Shown here one piece after another: positions 1 to 6,557 of a DNA stretch of 7,303 bases. This DNA is from an uncultured Saprospiraceae bacterium (GTDB lineage: Bacteria > Bacteroidota > Bacteroidia > Chitinophagales > Saprospiraceae), in assembly GCA_937942465.1 (NCBI GenBank), contig CALDEO010000159.1, positions 1-7,303 on the forward strand, given 5' to 3'. Position numbers and translations under genes: made by a program. How positions within the stretch are numbered: the stretch's first letter is position 1; each line of letters begins with the position of its first letter. The notes under the pieces were generated by a model. That model was not told the origin of the DNA. It searched no databases and saw nothing but the letters and a program-made list of their open reading frames with translations.

Positions 1-1466
1 TTGATCCTGTAACGTATGAAGAGACGATTAAGATTGTTGAAGTAGTGGAAGTGGATGGTAAACTAGTGGAAAAACAAAGAACACTACCTGTGACCGCAGA
101 TATGAAACTGCCTCCACCTCCACCCAATCCACCAACGGCAGCAGCAGTTGCTGGTCCTCCGAGTGCTCCGAAGTTTTCAAGTGTGCCACCACCACCTTCG
201 CCTCCTGCTTTTGAAGGCGATGCGCAAGATGAGCCTATTTTTAAAGTTGTTGAACAGATGCCGCGATTTCCAGGTTGTGAAAATTTACCTTTGGATGAAA
301 GAAAAGATTGTTCTTCTGAAAAGCTCATACAGTACATATTCACTAATCTAAAGTACCCTAAAGAGGCAAGGGATAAATCGATAGAAGGTACAGTAGTCTT
401 ACAATTTATCGTTGAGAAAGATGGATCTATTTCAGAAGTTTATAAGGTCAGAGATATTGGTGCAGGGTGTGGTGACGAGGCAGTAAGAGTAATTAAAGCT
501 ATGAATAATCTGCCTCAAAAATGGACTCCAGGAAAACAGAGAGGTCGCCCAGTTAGAGTGTTTTATACACTACCAGTCAAATATAAATTAGAGGCTACAT
601 CTAAATCTAAGAAAAATGGTCCAGGACCCAATATGCCAGCTCAAGACGAGGAGGTATTCAAAGTAGTAGAGCAGATGCCTAGGTTTCCAGGATGTGCGGA
701 ATTGCCTAAGGAAGAAGGTAAAGAATGTTCGAATAAAAATTTGGTAGAGTATCTCTATAAGAATATTAAATATCCAGAAAAGGCAAGGGCTGAAAAGGTA
801 GAAGGTACTGTTGTATTAAAGTTTATAGTAGAAAAAGATGGTGGGCTGTCAAATGTCAAAATACTCAGAGATATTGGTGCTGGATGTGCTGATGAAGCCG
901 TAAGAGTTATTCAATCGATGAATAATATGCCTGAAAAATGGACTCCTGGAAAACAAAGAGGTAAGGCAGTAAGAGTTATGTACGTGATGCCAGTTAAGTA
1001 TAAGTTAGAATCTAATGATAATGTAGATAAGGCTATTAAATATTCGAATAAGACACCTAAAAATGGTCCAGGCCCTAACATGCCTTCTGATGGTAATACA
1101 CAAAATGATAAAGTCGATATCCAAGCAATGTACCCTGCTTGTCAAGGCGAAACGGATATAGAAAAGAAAAAAGACTGTTCTCAACAAGCTTTACTTACTA
1201 AGGTATATACTTCGATTAAATACCCAGAAGAGGCCCGTAATAATAAGGTAGAAGGTATGGTTGTAGTGGTGTTTACAGTGAACGCAGATGGTACGACTCA
1301 AGATGTCTCATTGAAAAAGGATATTGGGAGTGGTTGTGGAGCAGAGGCTCTAAGAACCATGAAAAAAATTGTCGGTGAGTCTGGTAATTGGATACCAGCA
1401 AAGAAAGATGGCAAAGCAGTAAAGTCATTGTACCATATGCCTATTAAGTATAAGCTAGAGTCGTAG
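1..1466 (+). CDS. TonB-family protein with three tandem TonB_C domains, 5'-truncated (possibly C-terminal part of a BlaR1/M56-type protein)
   Basis: The frame is open from base 3 (reading DPVTYEETIKIVE) to a TAG stop at 1464-1466, so the gene begins upstream of the window; the GTG at 45 is internal, not a convincing start. Numbering residues from that GTG, a proline-rich stretch (about 23-54, PPPPP and PPPPSPP) is the kind of extended spacer that crosses the periplasm in TonB proteins. Three TonB_C-like domains follow, at about residues 63-183, 202-322 and 355-472, each with the KYPxxAR motif, a beta-strand block ending VEKDG or VNADG, and a terminal PVKYKLE or PIKYKLE. Family knowledge: such arrays occur in Bacteroidota M56 (BlaR1-like) membrane proteins and TonB homologues; TonB couples inner-membrane proton motive force to outer-membrane receptors. 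No M56 zinc motif or membrane helix is visible here because the N-terminus is missing, so M56 membership is inference. Domains 1 and 2 are much closer to each other than to domain 3. A strong hairpin terminator follows 49 bases after the stop. Confidence 0.85.
   Translation, partial: DPVTYEETIKIVEVVEVDGKLVEKQRTLPVTADMKLPPPPPNPPTAAAVAGPPSAPKFSSVPPPPSPPAFEGDAQDEPIFKVVEQMPRFPGCENLPLDERKDCSSEKLIQYIFTNLKYPKEARDKSIEGTVVLQFIVEKDGSISEVYKVRDIGAGCGDEAVRVIKAMNNLPQKWTPGKQRGRPVRVFYTLPVKYKLEATSKSKKNGPGPNMPAQDEEVFKVVEQMPRFPGCAELPKEEGKECSNKNLVEYLYKNIKYPEKARAEKVEGTVVLKFIVEKDGGLSNVKILRDIGAGCADEAVRVIQSMNNMPEKWTPGKQRGKAVRVMYVMPVKYKLESNDNVDKAIKYSNKTPKNGPGPNMPSDGNTQNDKVDIQAMYPACQGETDIEKKKDCSQQALLTKVYTSIKYPEEARNNKVEGMVVVVFTVNADGTTQDVSLKKDIGSGCGAEALRTMKKIVGESGNWIPAKKDGKAVKSLYHMPIKYKLES
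231..1460 (+). repeat. Three in-gene tandem copies of a TonB_C-like domain
   Basis: Copies lie at 231-593, 648-1010 and 1107-1460. Copies 1 and 2 are both exactly 363 bases and align without a gap; by hand I count about 81 identical residues of 121. Both open with FKVVEQMPRFPGC. Copy 3 is shorter (354 bases), replaces that opening with a diverged MYPAC segment and has a longer, altered stretch before its WIPAKK motif. The two linkers share the nine residues KNGPGPNMP (coding bases 612-638 and 1059-1085), so the repeat unit includes the linker, pointing to duplication of domain plus linker. Each copy keeps three cysteines: one after the opening motif, one about 11 residues later (DC or EC), and one in IGAGC or IGSGC. 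Confidence 0.85.
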
Positions 1467-1514
1467 AATGCATGATTACTGGCCGTATTAGATACTAAAT
1501 CATAGATATTAAAT

Positions 1515-1551
1515 AAAACTCCTAAATGGCTCTTAGCTATTTGGGAGTTTT
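1515..1551 (+). terminator. Strong hairpin terminator of the TonB_C gene, likely bidirectional
   Basis: Arms at 1515-1530 and 1536-1551 pair over 16 positions, with two G-U wobbles, around a five-base loop TCTTA. The stem starts with AAAA and ends with TTTT, so the transcript of either strand ends in a U-rich arm; it lies 49 bases past the stop of the plus-strand gene. The symmetric A/T ends would also stop any minus-strand readthrough from the opposite side. Confidence 0.85.
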
Positions 1552-1617
1552 GTATTGTAGCACTTAGTTAGGTTAAGAATTAATAAAGGTTCTTGGAGTG
1601 TCAAAAGGTGACTAATA

Positions 1618-1643
1618 GATCCCTTGAAGCCCTTTAAGGGATC
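1618..1643. repeat. Short inverted repeat (8-bp stem)
   Basis: GATCCCTT (1618-1625) and AAGGGATC (1636-1643) are exact inverse complements around a 10-base loop. No T-run follows on either strand, so it is not a canonical terminator. The loop and 3' arm contain AAGCCCTTTAAG (1627-1638), which recurs exactly at 1748-1759 in the same gap. Confidence 0.55.
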
Positions 1644-1737
1644 CTTGCGCAAATGTAAAGAGCCACTTAATATGCTGATATATTTAACCTTTTATAGTCT
1701 AGTTTAAGAATGAATGCGGAATACATAAAGATCTTTC

Positions 1738-1759
1738 AAAGGGTTTTAAGCCCTTTAAG
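1738..1759. repeat. Second short inverted repeat sharing a 12-base core with the first
   Basis: AAAGGG (1738-1743) pairs with CCCTTT (1751-1756) around a seven-base loop. The 3' part is AAGCCCTTTAAG (1748-1759), identical to 1627-1638. A 10-bp palindrome AAAGATCTTT (1727-1736) lies directly before it. No T-run follows, so the role is unknown; it may be a degraded copy of a small dispersed repeat. Confidence 0.45.
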
Positions 1760-1831
1760 AGGTAGCACAATATCAAGTAATGTTACTATTTAGAGTCGTT
1801 GAGTGATATGAATCTATCTGAGATAGCTAAC

Positions 1832-1867
1832 AAAAAAAAGCCCAAGTCGAGCAATCGACTTGGGCTT
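1832..1867 (-). terminator. Rho-independent terminator of the M36 peptidase gene
   Basis: Arms at 1838-1850 and 1855-1867 are perfect 13-bp inverse complements around a four-base loop. Read on the minus strand, the stem is followed at once by eight T residues (the A-run at 1832-1839, which partly overlaps the stem end). It lies 24 bases beyond the peptidase stop codon, which is the expected place and orientation for this intrinsic terminator. Confidence 0.93.
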
Positions 1868-1890
1868 CCTTATATATTAGTAACGAATCC

Positions 1891-4800
1891 TTATTGGATC
1901 GTTAACTTCTTAGTGATTGTACCAAGTTCAGTTTCGATCTTAACAATGTATAATCCTGAAGAAAGACTCTTCAAATTGTAAGATTTAGTTTGTAACACTT
2001 GGTTGATACCGATCTTCTCGTTGATGATTACTTTACCATCAATACTTGAGATAGATAATGTACCATTAGCTACTTGTTTAGCAGCGATAGAGATATTTAC
2101 TTGATCCTGTGTTGGATTAGGGAACAATGACATCTCAAAGAAGTCAGGCTCTGCATCAACAACTGCTACCACATTATCAGAATCAATAATAGTCGTAGCT
2201 TCATTAGAACAAGATGAAGTTTCATCTGCCGCAACACATGCAGTACTTGTCAAAATTAATAGATCCATTAACTCTGCATCATCAATAAACCAACCCGGGT
2301 CAGTTGCAGGTGATATAATAGTCGCATCAGATCCATATCTAAATCTCATACTTACTGACTGTCCAGAGTACGCAGATAGGTCAATGTAAGCGTCTACATA
2401 TCCACCACTGTTACCAGAGAAAGCTTGTAATGAAGGAATTGGAATAGCATCATATGCTAATGGTCCTTCATATCCACCTTTGATAAATTTATCATCTACT
2501 CTAGTCCAGCTAGTACCACCGTCGTTAGATATTTCTACAAACCCACCATCAAATGACTGTTGAGTACGGATATCATGCCAGAATCTAAATACTGGTACAG
2601 CTCCAGACACAGTGAATGGTCCGAATAATAATCTTTGGTCAGCATCAGCTTCAGTCTCTTGTACATACCAAGATAAAGAACCACTTCTTGGGTTAGTTGT
2701 ACTTGGGATCCACGGACTATCTGTTCCTGTTAAGTCTACACTCCAGAATGTCTCAATATCGTCTTCTACATCATTAAATACTAAAGTAGTAGATTTTTGA
2801 GAACCTGCTTTCAATTTGTAAGTGATAGTAATAACATCATCATACTCCATACTTGCGATATTGAATACCATGTTGCTACCCATTACAGTACCTGTCATAC
2901 TTGCAGATCCATCAACAAATGTTGCATCTCCTGGTATTTCGTCAGTTACTACTAGGTTGTTTACAGTCTGTGGGAAGTGATTCGTCACAGTCAGTGTTAC
3001 CTCTATTTCGTTATCTGCTTGTACAAGTTCAGTTACTTGCTTAGCGATTTTTAATTCTGTGATACATTGTGGCTTAGATTCAAAGTTCTCAGTACCATCA
3101 TTACGATCATCAGTACTACCTCCATCAGCGTTAAAACCTACTCCACGACTTGCGAATATATCCCAAAGCATACACTCGTGTATACCGTCATGATTCACAA
3201 CGTCTGCTGCTAGTATTGCATTTCTACCAGCTATAAACCCTGGACTACATGACTGGAACTTCATACCGTCCATAACTAGTTGGATTGCTTTGAAGTTACC
3301 TGATTCAGTATTTGTTAAGTCAGCGTCAAATCCATATAAATCTACAAAACCCCAGTATACATCCCATAATGATGCTGCCCATACCTCACCAAGAGGATGT
3401 GGTGCAGTTGTACCTTTGATATTGTCGTAAGTCTTGTTGTTGAATGCTTTGTCAGTTGTATATGGTTGTGACCGAATACCTCTACCATTAGTACCTTGAG
3501 AAGCTACGTAGTTACCTATAGCTCTGTTGTCAGTACCTTGAGCACCTACTTTAGTTGTAGTCACTAGTGTAAAGAAATCACTCCATCCTTCACCCATCTG
3601 CTCGTCATTACCTAGACAACCTGCTGCACTTGGTCCACCAGTCAATCTATTAGATATACCATGACCATATTCGTGAGCCATTACACCATTATCAAATGAT
3701 GCATCCCATCTTGTAGGACCTTCATTATCAATCTGCTTCATATTAACCTCTACAGGTACTCCAGCATTTAGAGATGCCTTGATGACATTACATACACTTG
3801 TTTGTAAAAACAATACTGGTATTCCTATTGGACCAGCATCATCAGCTGCAGTCATGTTTAAAACCTCTTCTCCAGTACCACCGTTTACACCTGGTACATT
3901 ACAGATCAATACACCGATTGCTCCTGCAGCTTCAGCCATTTCGGCCTTTTGACTGAAAAAACAAAATCCACGATCTATTAATGCAATACGTCCATTTACT
4001 TCTTCGGAGTTGATGATCTCAGTACAACCATCAGTCATTGACTCACCGTCATTGAATGCAATAGCAGCTTCACCTGTTACATCAGCACCCTCTATTGATA
4101 GTCCAAAGTCTCCTGTACCAGACTGCGTGATTACACCAGCTATTTCTGCAGGAGAGTTTATAGTAGCATTACCACCACCATCGTTTGCCCACAAAAACAT
4201 TTGCATTCTTCCGCTATTACCATCACCAGGTGTAGCAAAGTTAGCATTGTCAGTACCAGTACCATCCTGAGCTTCAGCAAGTACATTATCTCCACCTGCT
4301 CCTTCATTTCCATAGTTATTCTCTTGGAAGTTACCTGCAGCTTCATCAAAACCTGCTAAGTATGAAAAATCATGGATATAGTTATTTGCATAAAATAAGT
4401 TTGTGATTGCTGCATCCTTACTATCTTCTGGCTCTGCATCTACTGCATGAGCAAAATCAAATACAAGCTCAGCTCCACCATCTGGTTCTGATCCTAGATC
4501 TGGCACATTATCATCAGCATCAGCATCAAGGTATGCATATACATTGTTACCTCTTGTGATCGTTGTCTCGGCTCCTTCCATACCATCTGTATCATGCCAT
4601 CCTAGTGGAGATGCTTCTACAAGATGTGGATTTACAACCAACTGCTGTGTTGCCTCTAGTGGACTTTCAGCAGGAAACGGATATACATTGTAAGATCCAG
4701 AAACTTGACTGTTTACAGTAGATCTTTGATTTTGGCTTGCAATTTTGTGAGCACCACAGTTATGGTTGTGAGATTTGATACCACCTTGTTCAAACTTACA

Positions 4801-5427
4801 GTATACTGTCCAGTTTCTCTGTGATAATATTTCTCCAGTCTGAGCATCTGCTCTTACTGACCAATAATCGGCACTACCTGTGATATCAATAGCGATATCC
4901 CATACAAGTGCTACAGTACCATCTTTAAGTACTTGGTACTTAAGTTGTACTGGTATGTTGTTATGAGAGAAATTTGCTTTTTCGAAGATTACTTTTGTGT
5001 AACCAACACGTTCCTTTACACTTGGTAGTGTCAAGTCGGTAGCTCCCAGTTCTCTAGCTACGCTTATGAGCGCCTCTGATGCCGATATTCCTGGAGTCGT
5101 TGTATTGACTTTACTTGCAATATCAGATACAAATTGATTTGTAGCAAAAGCTACATTACCATCTTTGGTAATGTTCATATTTGTAATTGCATTATCCACA
5201 GCTATACCTTGGTATTGTTGTGTAAAGTAAATATGCGTTACACCATTATGTTTCGTCTTATAAAGATCTGATATGATCACATCTTGATAGTCTTGAGACT
5301 TGAGCTGCCATTCGTCAGCCATGGTGTTGAAGTATCTCATCCCTATTGCTTGAGCACCATTAGACTGGGCAAAAGCACTGAGTGAGATTAAAAGTAAAAA
5401 AGAAAGAGTAGCAATTCTTCTCATCAT
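1891..5427 (-). CDS. T9SS-dependent M36 family (fungalysin-type) secreted zinc metallopeptidase
   Basis: A complete gene of 1178 residues. Residues 1-20 form a Sec signal peptide (MMRRI, hydrophobic core, AFA then Q). Residues about 37-100 are an FTP-type propeptide and about 113-205 a PepSY-like part. The M36 catalytic region starts near 290 and carries the family blocks NLFYANNYIHD (343-353), GNFQENNYG and DNANFATPGDG. A PA (protease-associated) domain is inserted at about 455-560 around DRGFCFF (485-491). The zinc site is H585-E586-Y-G-H589 with E613 in GEGWSDF as the expected third ligand, so the active site looks intact. After C788 come a DUF11-like domain (about 790-875), a jelly-roll-like domain with DPGWFIDD (about 889-1055), a Cys pair (C1064, C1073) and a type IX sorting domain from FPNP (1102) to the end. 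Known for the family: Sec export, T9SS passage over the outer membrane, removal of the sorting domain and surface attachment or release; it probably degrades extracellular protein. The start is fixed by a TAA directly before the ATG; the second codon is also ATG. There is no Shine-Dalgarno sequence, which is normal in this phylum. Confidence 0.95.
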   Translation of the reverse strand: MMRRIATLSFLLLISLSAFAQSNGAQAIGMRYFNTMADEWQLKSQDYQDVIISDLYKTKHNGVTHIYFTQQYQGIAVDNAITNMNITKDGNVAFATNQFVSDIASKVNTTTPGISASEALISVARELGATDLTLPSVKERVGYTKVIFEKANFSHNNIPVQLKYQVLKDGTVALVWDIAIDITGSADYWSVRADAQTGEILSQRNWTVYCKFEQGGIKSHNHNCGAHKIASQNQRSTVNSQVSGSYNVYPFPAESPLEATQQLVVNPHLVEASPLGWHDTDGMEGAETTITRGNNVYAYLDADADDNVPDLGSEPDGGAELVFDFAHAVDAEPEDSKDAAITNLFYANNYIHDFSYLAGFDEAAGNFQENNYGNEGAGGDNVLAEAQDGTGTDNANFATPGDGNSGRMQMFLWANDGGGNATINSPAEIAGVITQSGTGDFGLSIEGADVTGEAAIAFNDGESMTDGCTEIINSEEVNGRIALIDRGFCFFSQKAEMAEAAGAIGVLICNVPGVNGGTGEEVLNMTAADDAGPIGIPVLFLQTSVCNVIKASLNAGVPVEVNMKQIDNEGPTRWDASFDNGVMAHEYGHGISNRLTGGPSAAGCLGNDEQMGEGWSDFFTLVTTTKVGAQGTDNRAIGNYVASQGTNGRGIRSQPYTTDKAFNNKTYDNIKGTTAPHPLGEVWAASLWDVYWGFVDLYGFDADLTNTESGNFKAIQLVMDGMKFQSCSPGFIAGRNAILAADVVNHDGIHECMLWDIFASRGVGFNADGGSTDDRNDGTENFESKPQCITELKIAKQVTELVQADNEIEVTLTVTNHFPQTVNNLVVTDEIPGDATFVDGSASMTGTVMGSNMVFNIASMEYDDVITITYKLKAGSQKSTTLVFNDVEDDIETFWSVDLTGTDSPWIPSTTNPRSGSLSWYVQETEADADQRLLFGPFTVSGAVPVFRFWHDIRTQQSFDGGFVEISNDGGTSWTRVDDKFIKGGYEGPLAYDAIPIPSLQAFSGNSGGYVDAYIDLSAYSGQSVSMRFRYGSDATIISPATDPGWFIDDAELMDLLILTSTACVAADETSSCSNEATTIIDSDNVVAVVDAEPDFFEMSLFPNPTQDQVNISIAAKQVANGTLSISSIDGKVIINEKIGINQVLQTKSYNLKSLSSGLYIVKIETELGTITKKLTIQ

Positions 5428-5478
5428 TTAATTTTAAGATTAGTTTTGAAAGATGATTCGTGTCTTCTATAAAATTGG

Positions 5479-5499
5479 TTTGAACAATAATTGTTCAAA
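5479..5499. promoter_or_regulatory. Perfect 21-bp palindrome, candidate operator upstream of the M36 peptidase
   Basis: TTTGAACAAT (5479-5488) and ATTGTTCAAA (5490-5499) are exact inverse complements around a single central A. The centre is 62 bases before the peptidase ATG, in the divergent promoter region. The one-base centre rules out an RNA hairpin of the usual kind and fits a dimeric DNA-binding regulator. On the minus strand, GATTTTTG, one base off the Bacteroidota -7 element TAnnTTTG, overlaps the first arm, so bound protein could block the peptidase promoter. I do not recognise the regulator; the site does not match the BlaI TACA/TGTA pattern. Confidence 0.55.
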
Positions 5500-5571
5500 A
5501 ATCTTCTAAAGGACTACATCACATTATACAGACGTTAATATACAACTAAGAAATGTTTATTTATGTCTCTA

Positions 5572-5635
5572 GATCGTAACTTAGCGTCTTAGAAGACAAT
5601 ATTGATTGTAAGTTAGCATCCAACAAGACAATATT
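5572..5635. repeat. Two abutting imperfect 32-bp direct repeats upstream of rlmB
   Basis: Copy 1 is 5572-5603 and copy 2 is 5604-5635; by hand they agree at 26 of 32 positions with no gap. The best kept parts are GTAAsTTAGC near the start and AAGACAATATT at the end (5593-5603 and 5625-5635). A 32-bp period is close to three helical turns, so both copies would present the same face of DNA. The array ends 24 bases before the rlmB start codon. Confidence 0.7.
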
Positions 5636-5639
5636 TTAG
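5606..5639 (+). promoter_or_regulatory. Possible Bacteroidota-type promoter of rlmB
   Basis: TTG at 5606-5608 and TATTTTAG at 5632-5639 resemble the -33 (TTG) and -7 (TAnnTTTG) elements of Bacteroidota primary sigma factor promoters, the second with one mismatch. The 23-base gap is at the long end of the usual range. The leader would be about 15-20 bases. The pairing overlaps the second 32-bp repeat copy, so the match could be chance in AT-rich DNA. Confidence 0.25.
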
Positions 5640-5659
5640 TGTTTTTTCTCAAATTTTAA

Positions 5660-6421
5660 ATGAAGCTTATCAAAGATTATAATAAAAATGACTTTCAACT
5701 AGTCTACGGAAAAAACCCAGTAATGGAGGCGATCAACTCTAAAGTAGAGATTGATAAGATTTTGGTGCATAATACAATGAGAGGAGATTTTGAAATGGCC
5801 TTGCGTGCTAAGTGCAAGGAGTTGACTATACCTCTTGTCAAAGTACCTCTAGAAAAACTAGATCATGCAGCCAACTCTAGGCAGCATCAAGGCGTACTTG
5901 CCTATACATCACCTGTGCAGTTTCATAAGTTAGATTATGTCCTTCCTCATTTATTTGAGAGCGGCAAAGACTTTACTTTGGTGATACTTGAGGGCATCAC
6001 CGATGTTCGTAATATCGGTGCCATATCAAGATCTGCTTTAGCATTTGATGTGGATTATCTGATAATCCCGATCAAAAAAACAGCGAGTATCACTGAGGAT
6101 GCAGTTAAAGCATCAGCTGGGGCATTGTTGAATATACCATTGTGTCGAGAGGCAAGTCTGCAAAATACAGTGAGATTTTTGAAAGAGTCAGGAGTCCGAG
6201 TTTTTGCAAGTTCATTAGATTCGGACAAGTTGATGTCTGATGTTGACTGGTCAGGACCCAAGGCAGTCGTTATTGGATCTGAAAACCATGGTGTATCGAG
6301 AGAGATGCTCGCATTGGTAGATGAAAAATTCAAAATTACGCAATCTGCAAAAATTGATAGTTTGAACGTTTCTGTTGCTTCTGGCATTATATTTCACGAG
6401 ATATATAAGCAAAAAGGATAA
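5660..6421 (+). CDS. rlmB: 23S rRNA (guanosine-2'-O-)-methyltransferase RlmB, SpoU/TrmH family
   Basis: A 253-residue protein, close to the roughly 245 residues usual for RlmB. The N-terminal part (about 14-90, with YGKNPVMEAI at 16-25 and NSRQHQGVLAY) matches the SpoU substrate-binding domain. The C-terminal SPOUT methylase carries motif 1 DVRNIGAISRSA (115-126, catalytic-type Arg at 124 and Asn at 118), motif 2 IGSENHG (205-211) and motif 3 SLNVSVASG (234-242), which together form the trefoil-knot S-adenosylmethionine site. In E. coli RlmB methylates the ribose of G2251 in the 23S rRNA P loop; the same target is inferred here, though other SpoU paralogues share these motifs. A TAA stop directly before the ATG blocks any upstream start, and the next ATG (Met22) would cut into the YGKNPV motif. 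It is divergent from the M36 peptidase and seems to be transcribed alone or with the GumN gene 136 bases downstream. Confidence 0.92.
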   Translation: MKLIKDYNKNDFQLVYGKNPVMEAINSKVEIDKILVHNTMRGDFEMALRAKCKELTIPLVKVPLEKLDHAANSRQHQGVLAYTSPVQFHKLDYVLPHLFESGKDFTLVILEGITDVRNIGAISRSALAFDVDYLIIPIKKTASITEDAVKASAGALLNIPLCREASLQNTVRFLKESGVRVFASSLDSDKLMSDVDWSGPKAVVIGSENHGVSREMLALVDEKFKITQSAKIDSLNVSVASGIIFHEIYKQKG

Positions 6422-6472
6422 GTTCGTCTATTAAGATTGTGGACTTCACCGCTTTCGCGGAATATTGAAACA

Positions 6473-6518
6473 TACAAGCCTAGTTCGATTGATAGGAGTG
6501 GAGCTTGTAGTCGTTTTT
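6473..6518 (+). terminator. Weak hairpin with T-run after rlmB
   Basis: TACAAGC (6473-6479) pairs with GCTTGTA (6503-6509), enclosing 23 bases in which CTA/TAG (6480-6482 and 6493-6495) can extend the stem across a bulge; five T residues follow at 6514-6518. A 4-bp hairpin CCGC-TTTC-GCGG (6449-6460) lies just upstream. The stem is short for an intrinsic terminator and may act only partly, letting rlmB transcripts run into the next gene. Confidence 0.4.
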
Positions 6519-6557
6519 AGCGTTAATTAGATTAGCTTTATAAAGTAAGGATAGCAT

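Larger units (their letters stand above)
1467..1890. other. Convergent intergenic region, no gene seen
   Basis: This 424-base gap separates two genes pointing at each other. It holds two terminators, one at each edge, and between them (about 1552-1831) AT-rich sequence with two further short hairpins but no reading frame with a recognisable product. I saw no tRNA-like cloverleaf and no IS ends. The middle part could encode a small RNA, but nothing in the sequence requires it. Confidence 0.7.

Noticed and set aside
45..47. GTG as the start codon of the TonB_C gene
   Set aside because: The frame stays open upstream to the window edge, with a DPVTYEE-type segment typical of the middle of such proteins, and the GTG leaves no signal or membrane anchor.
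1799..1981. 60-codon plus-strand open frame
   Set aside because: It starts in non-coding DNA, runs through the peptidase terminator hairpin and into the antisense of the peptidase 3' end; it has no recognisable protein character.
4010..4270. 86-codon plus-strand open frame antisense to the peptidase
   Set aside because: It lies wholly within the well-supported PA/M36 coding region, and its Ser/Pro-rich composition is what the reverse of that coding sequence yields.
5192..5200. Exact DnaA-box consensus TTATCCACA
   Set aside because: It is a single copy inside the peptidase coding sequence, with no neighbouring boxes, AT-rich unwinding element or dnaA/dnaN genes, so chance explains it.
6055..6387. 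110-codon minus-strand open frame
   Set aside because: It is antisense to the conserved SPOUT domain of rlmB, which has intact motifs; it is a shadow frame.
6533..6540. TAGCTTTA as a -7 promoter element for the GumN gene
   Set aside because: It is one base off TAnnTTTG, but the nearest TTG (6505-6507) is 25 bases away, beyond the usual gap; the evidence is too thin to list.
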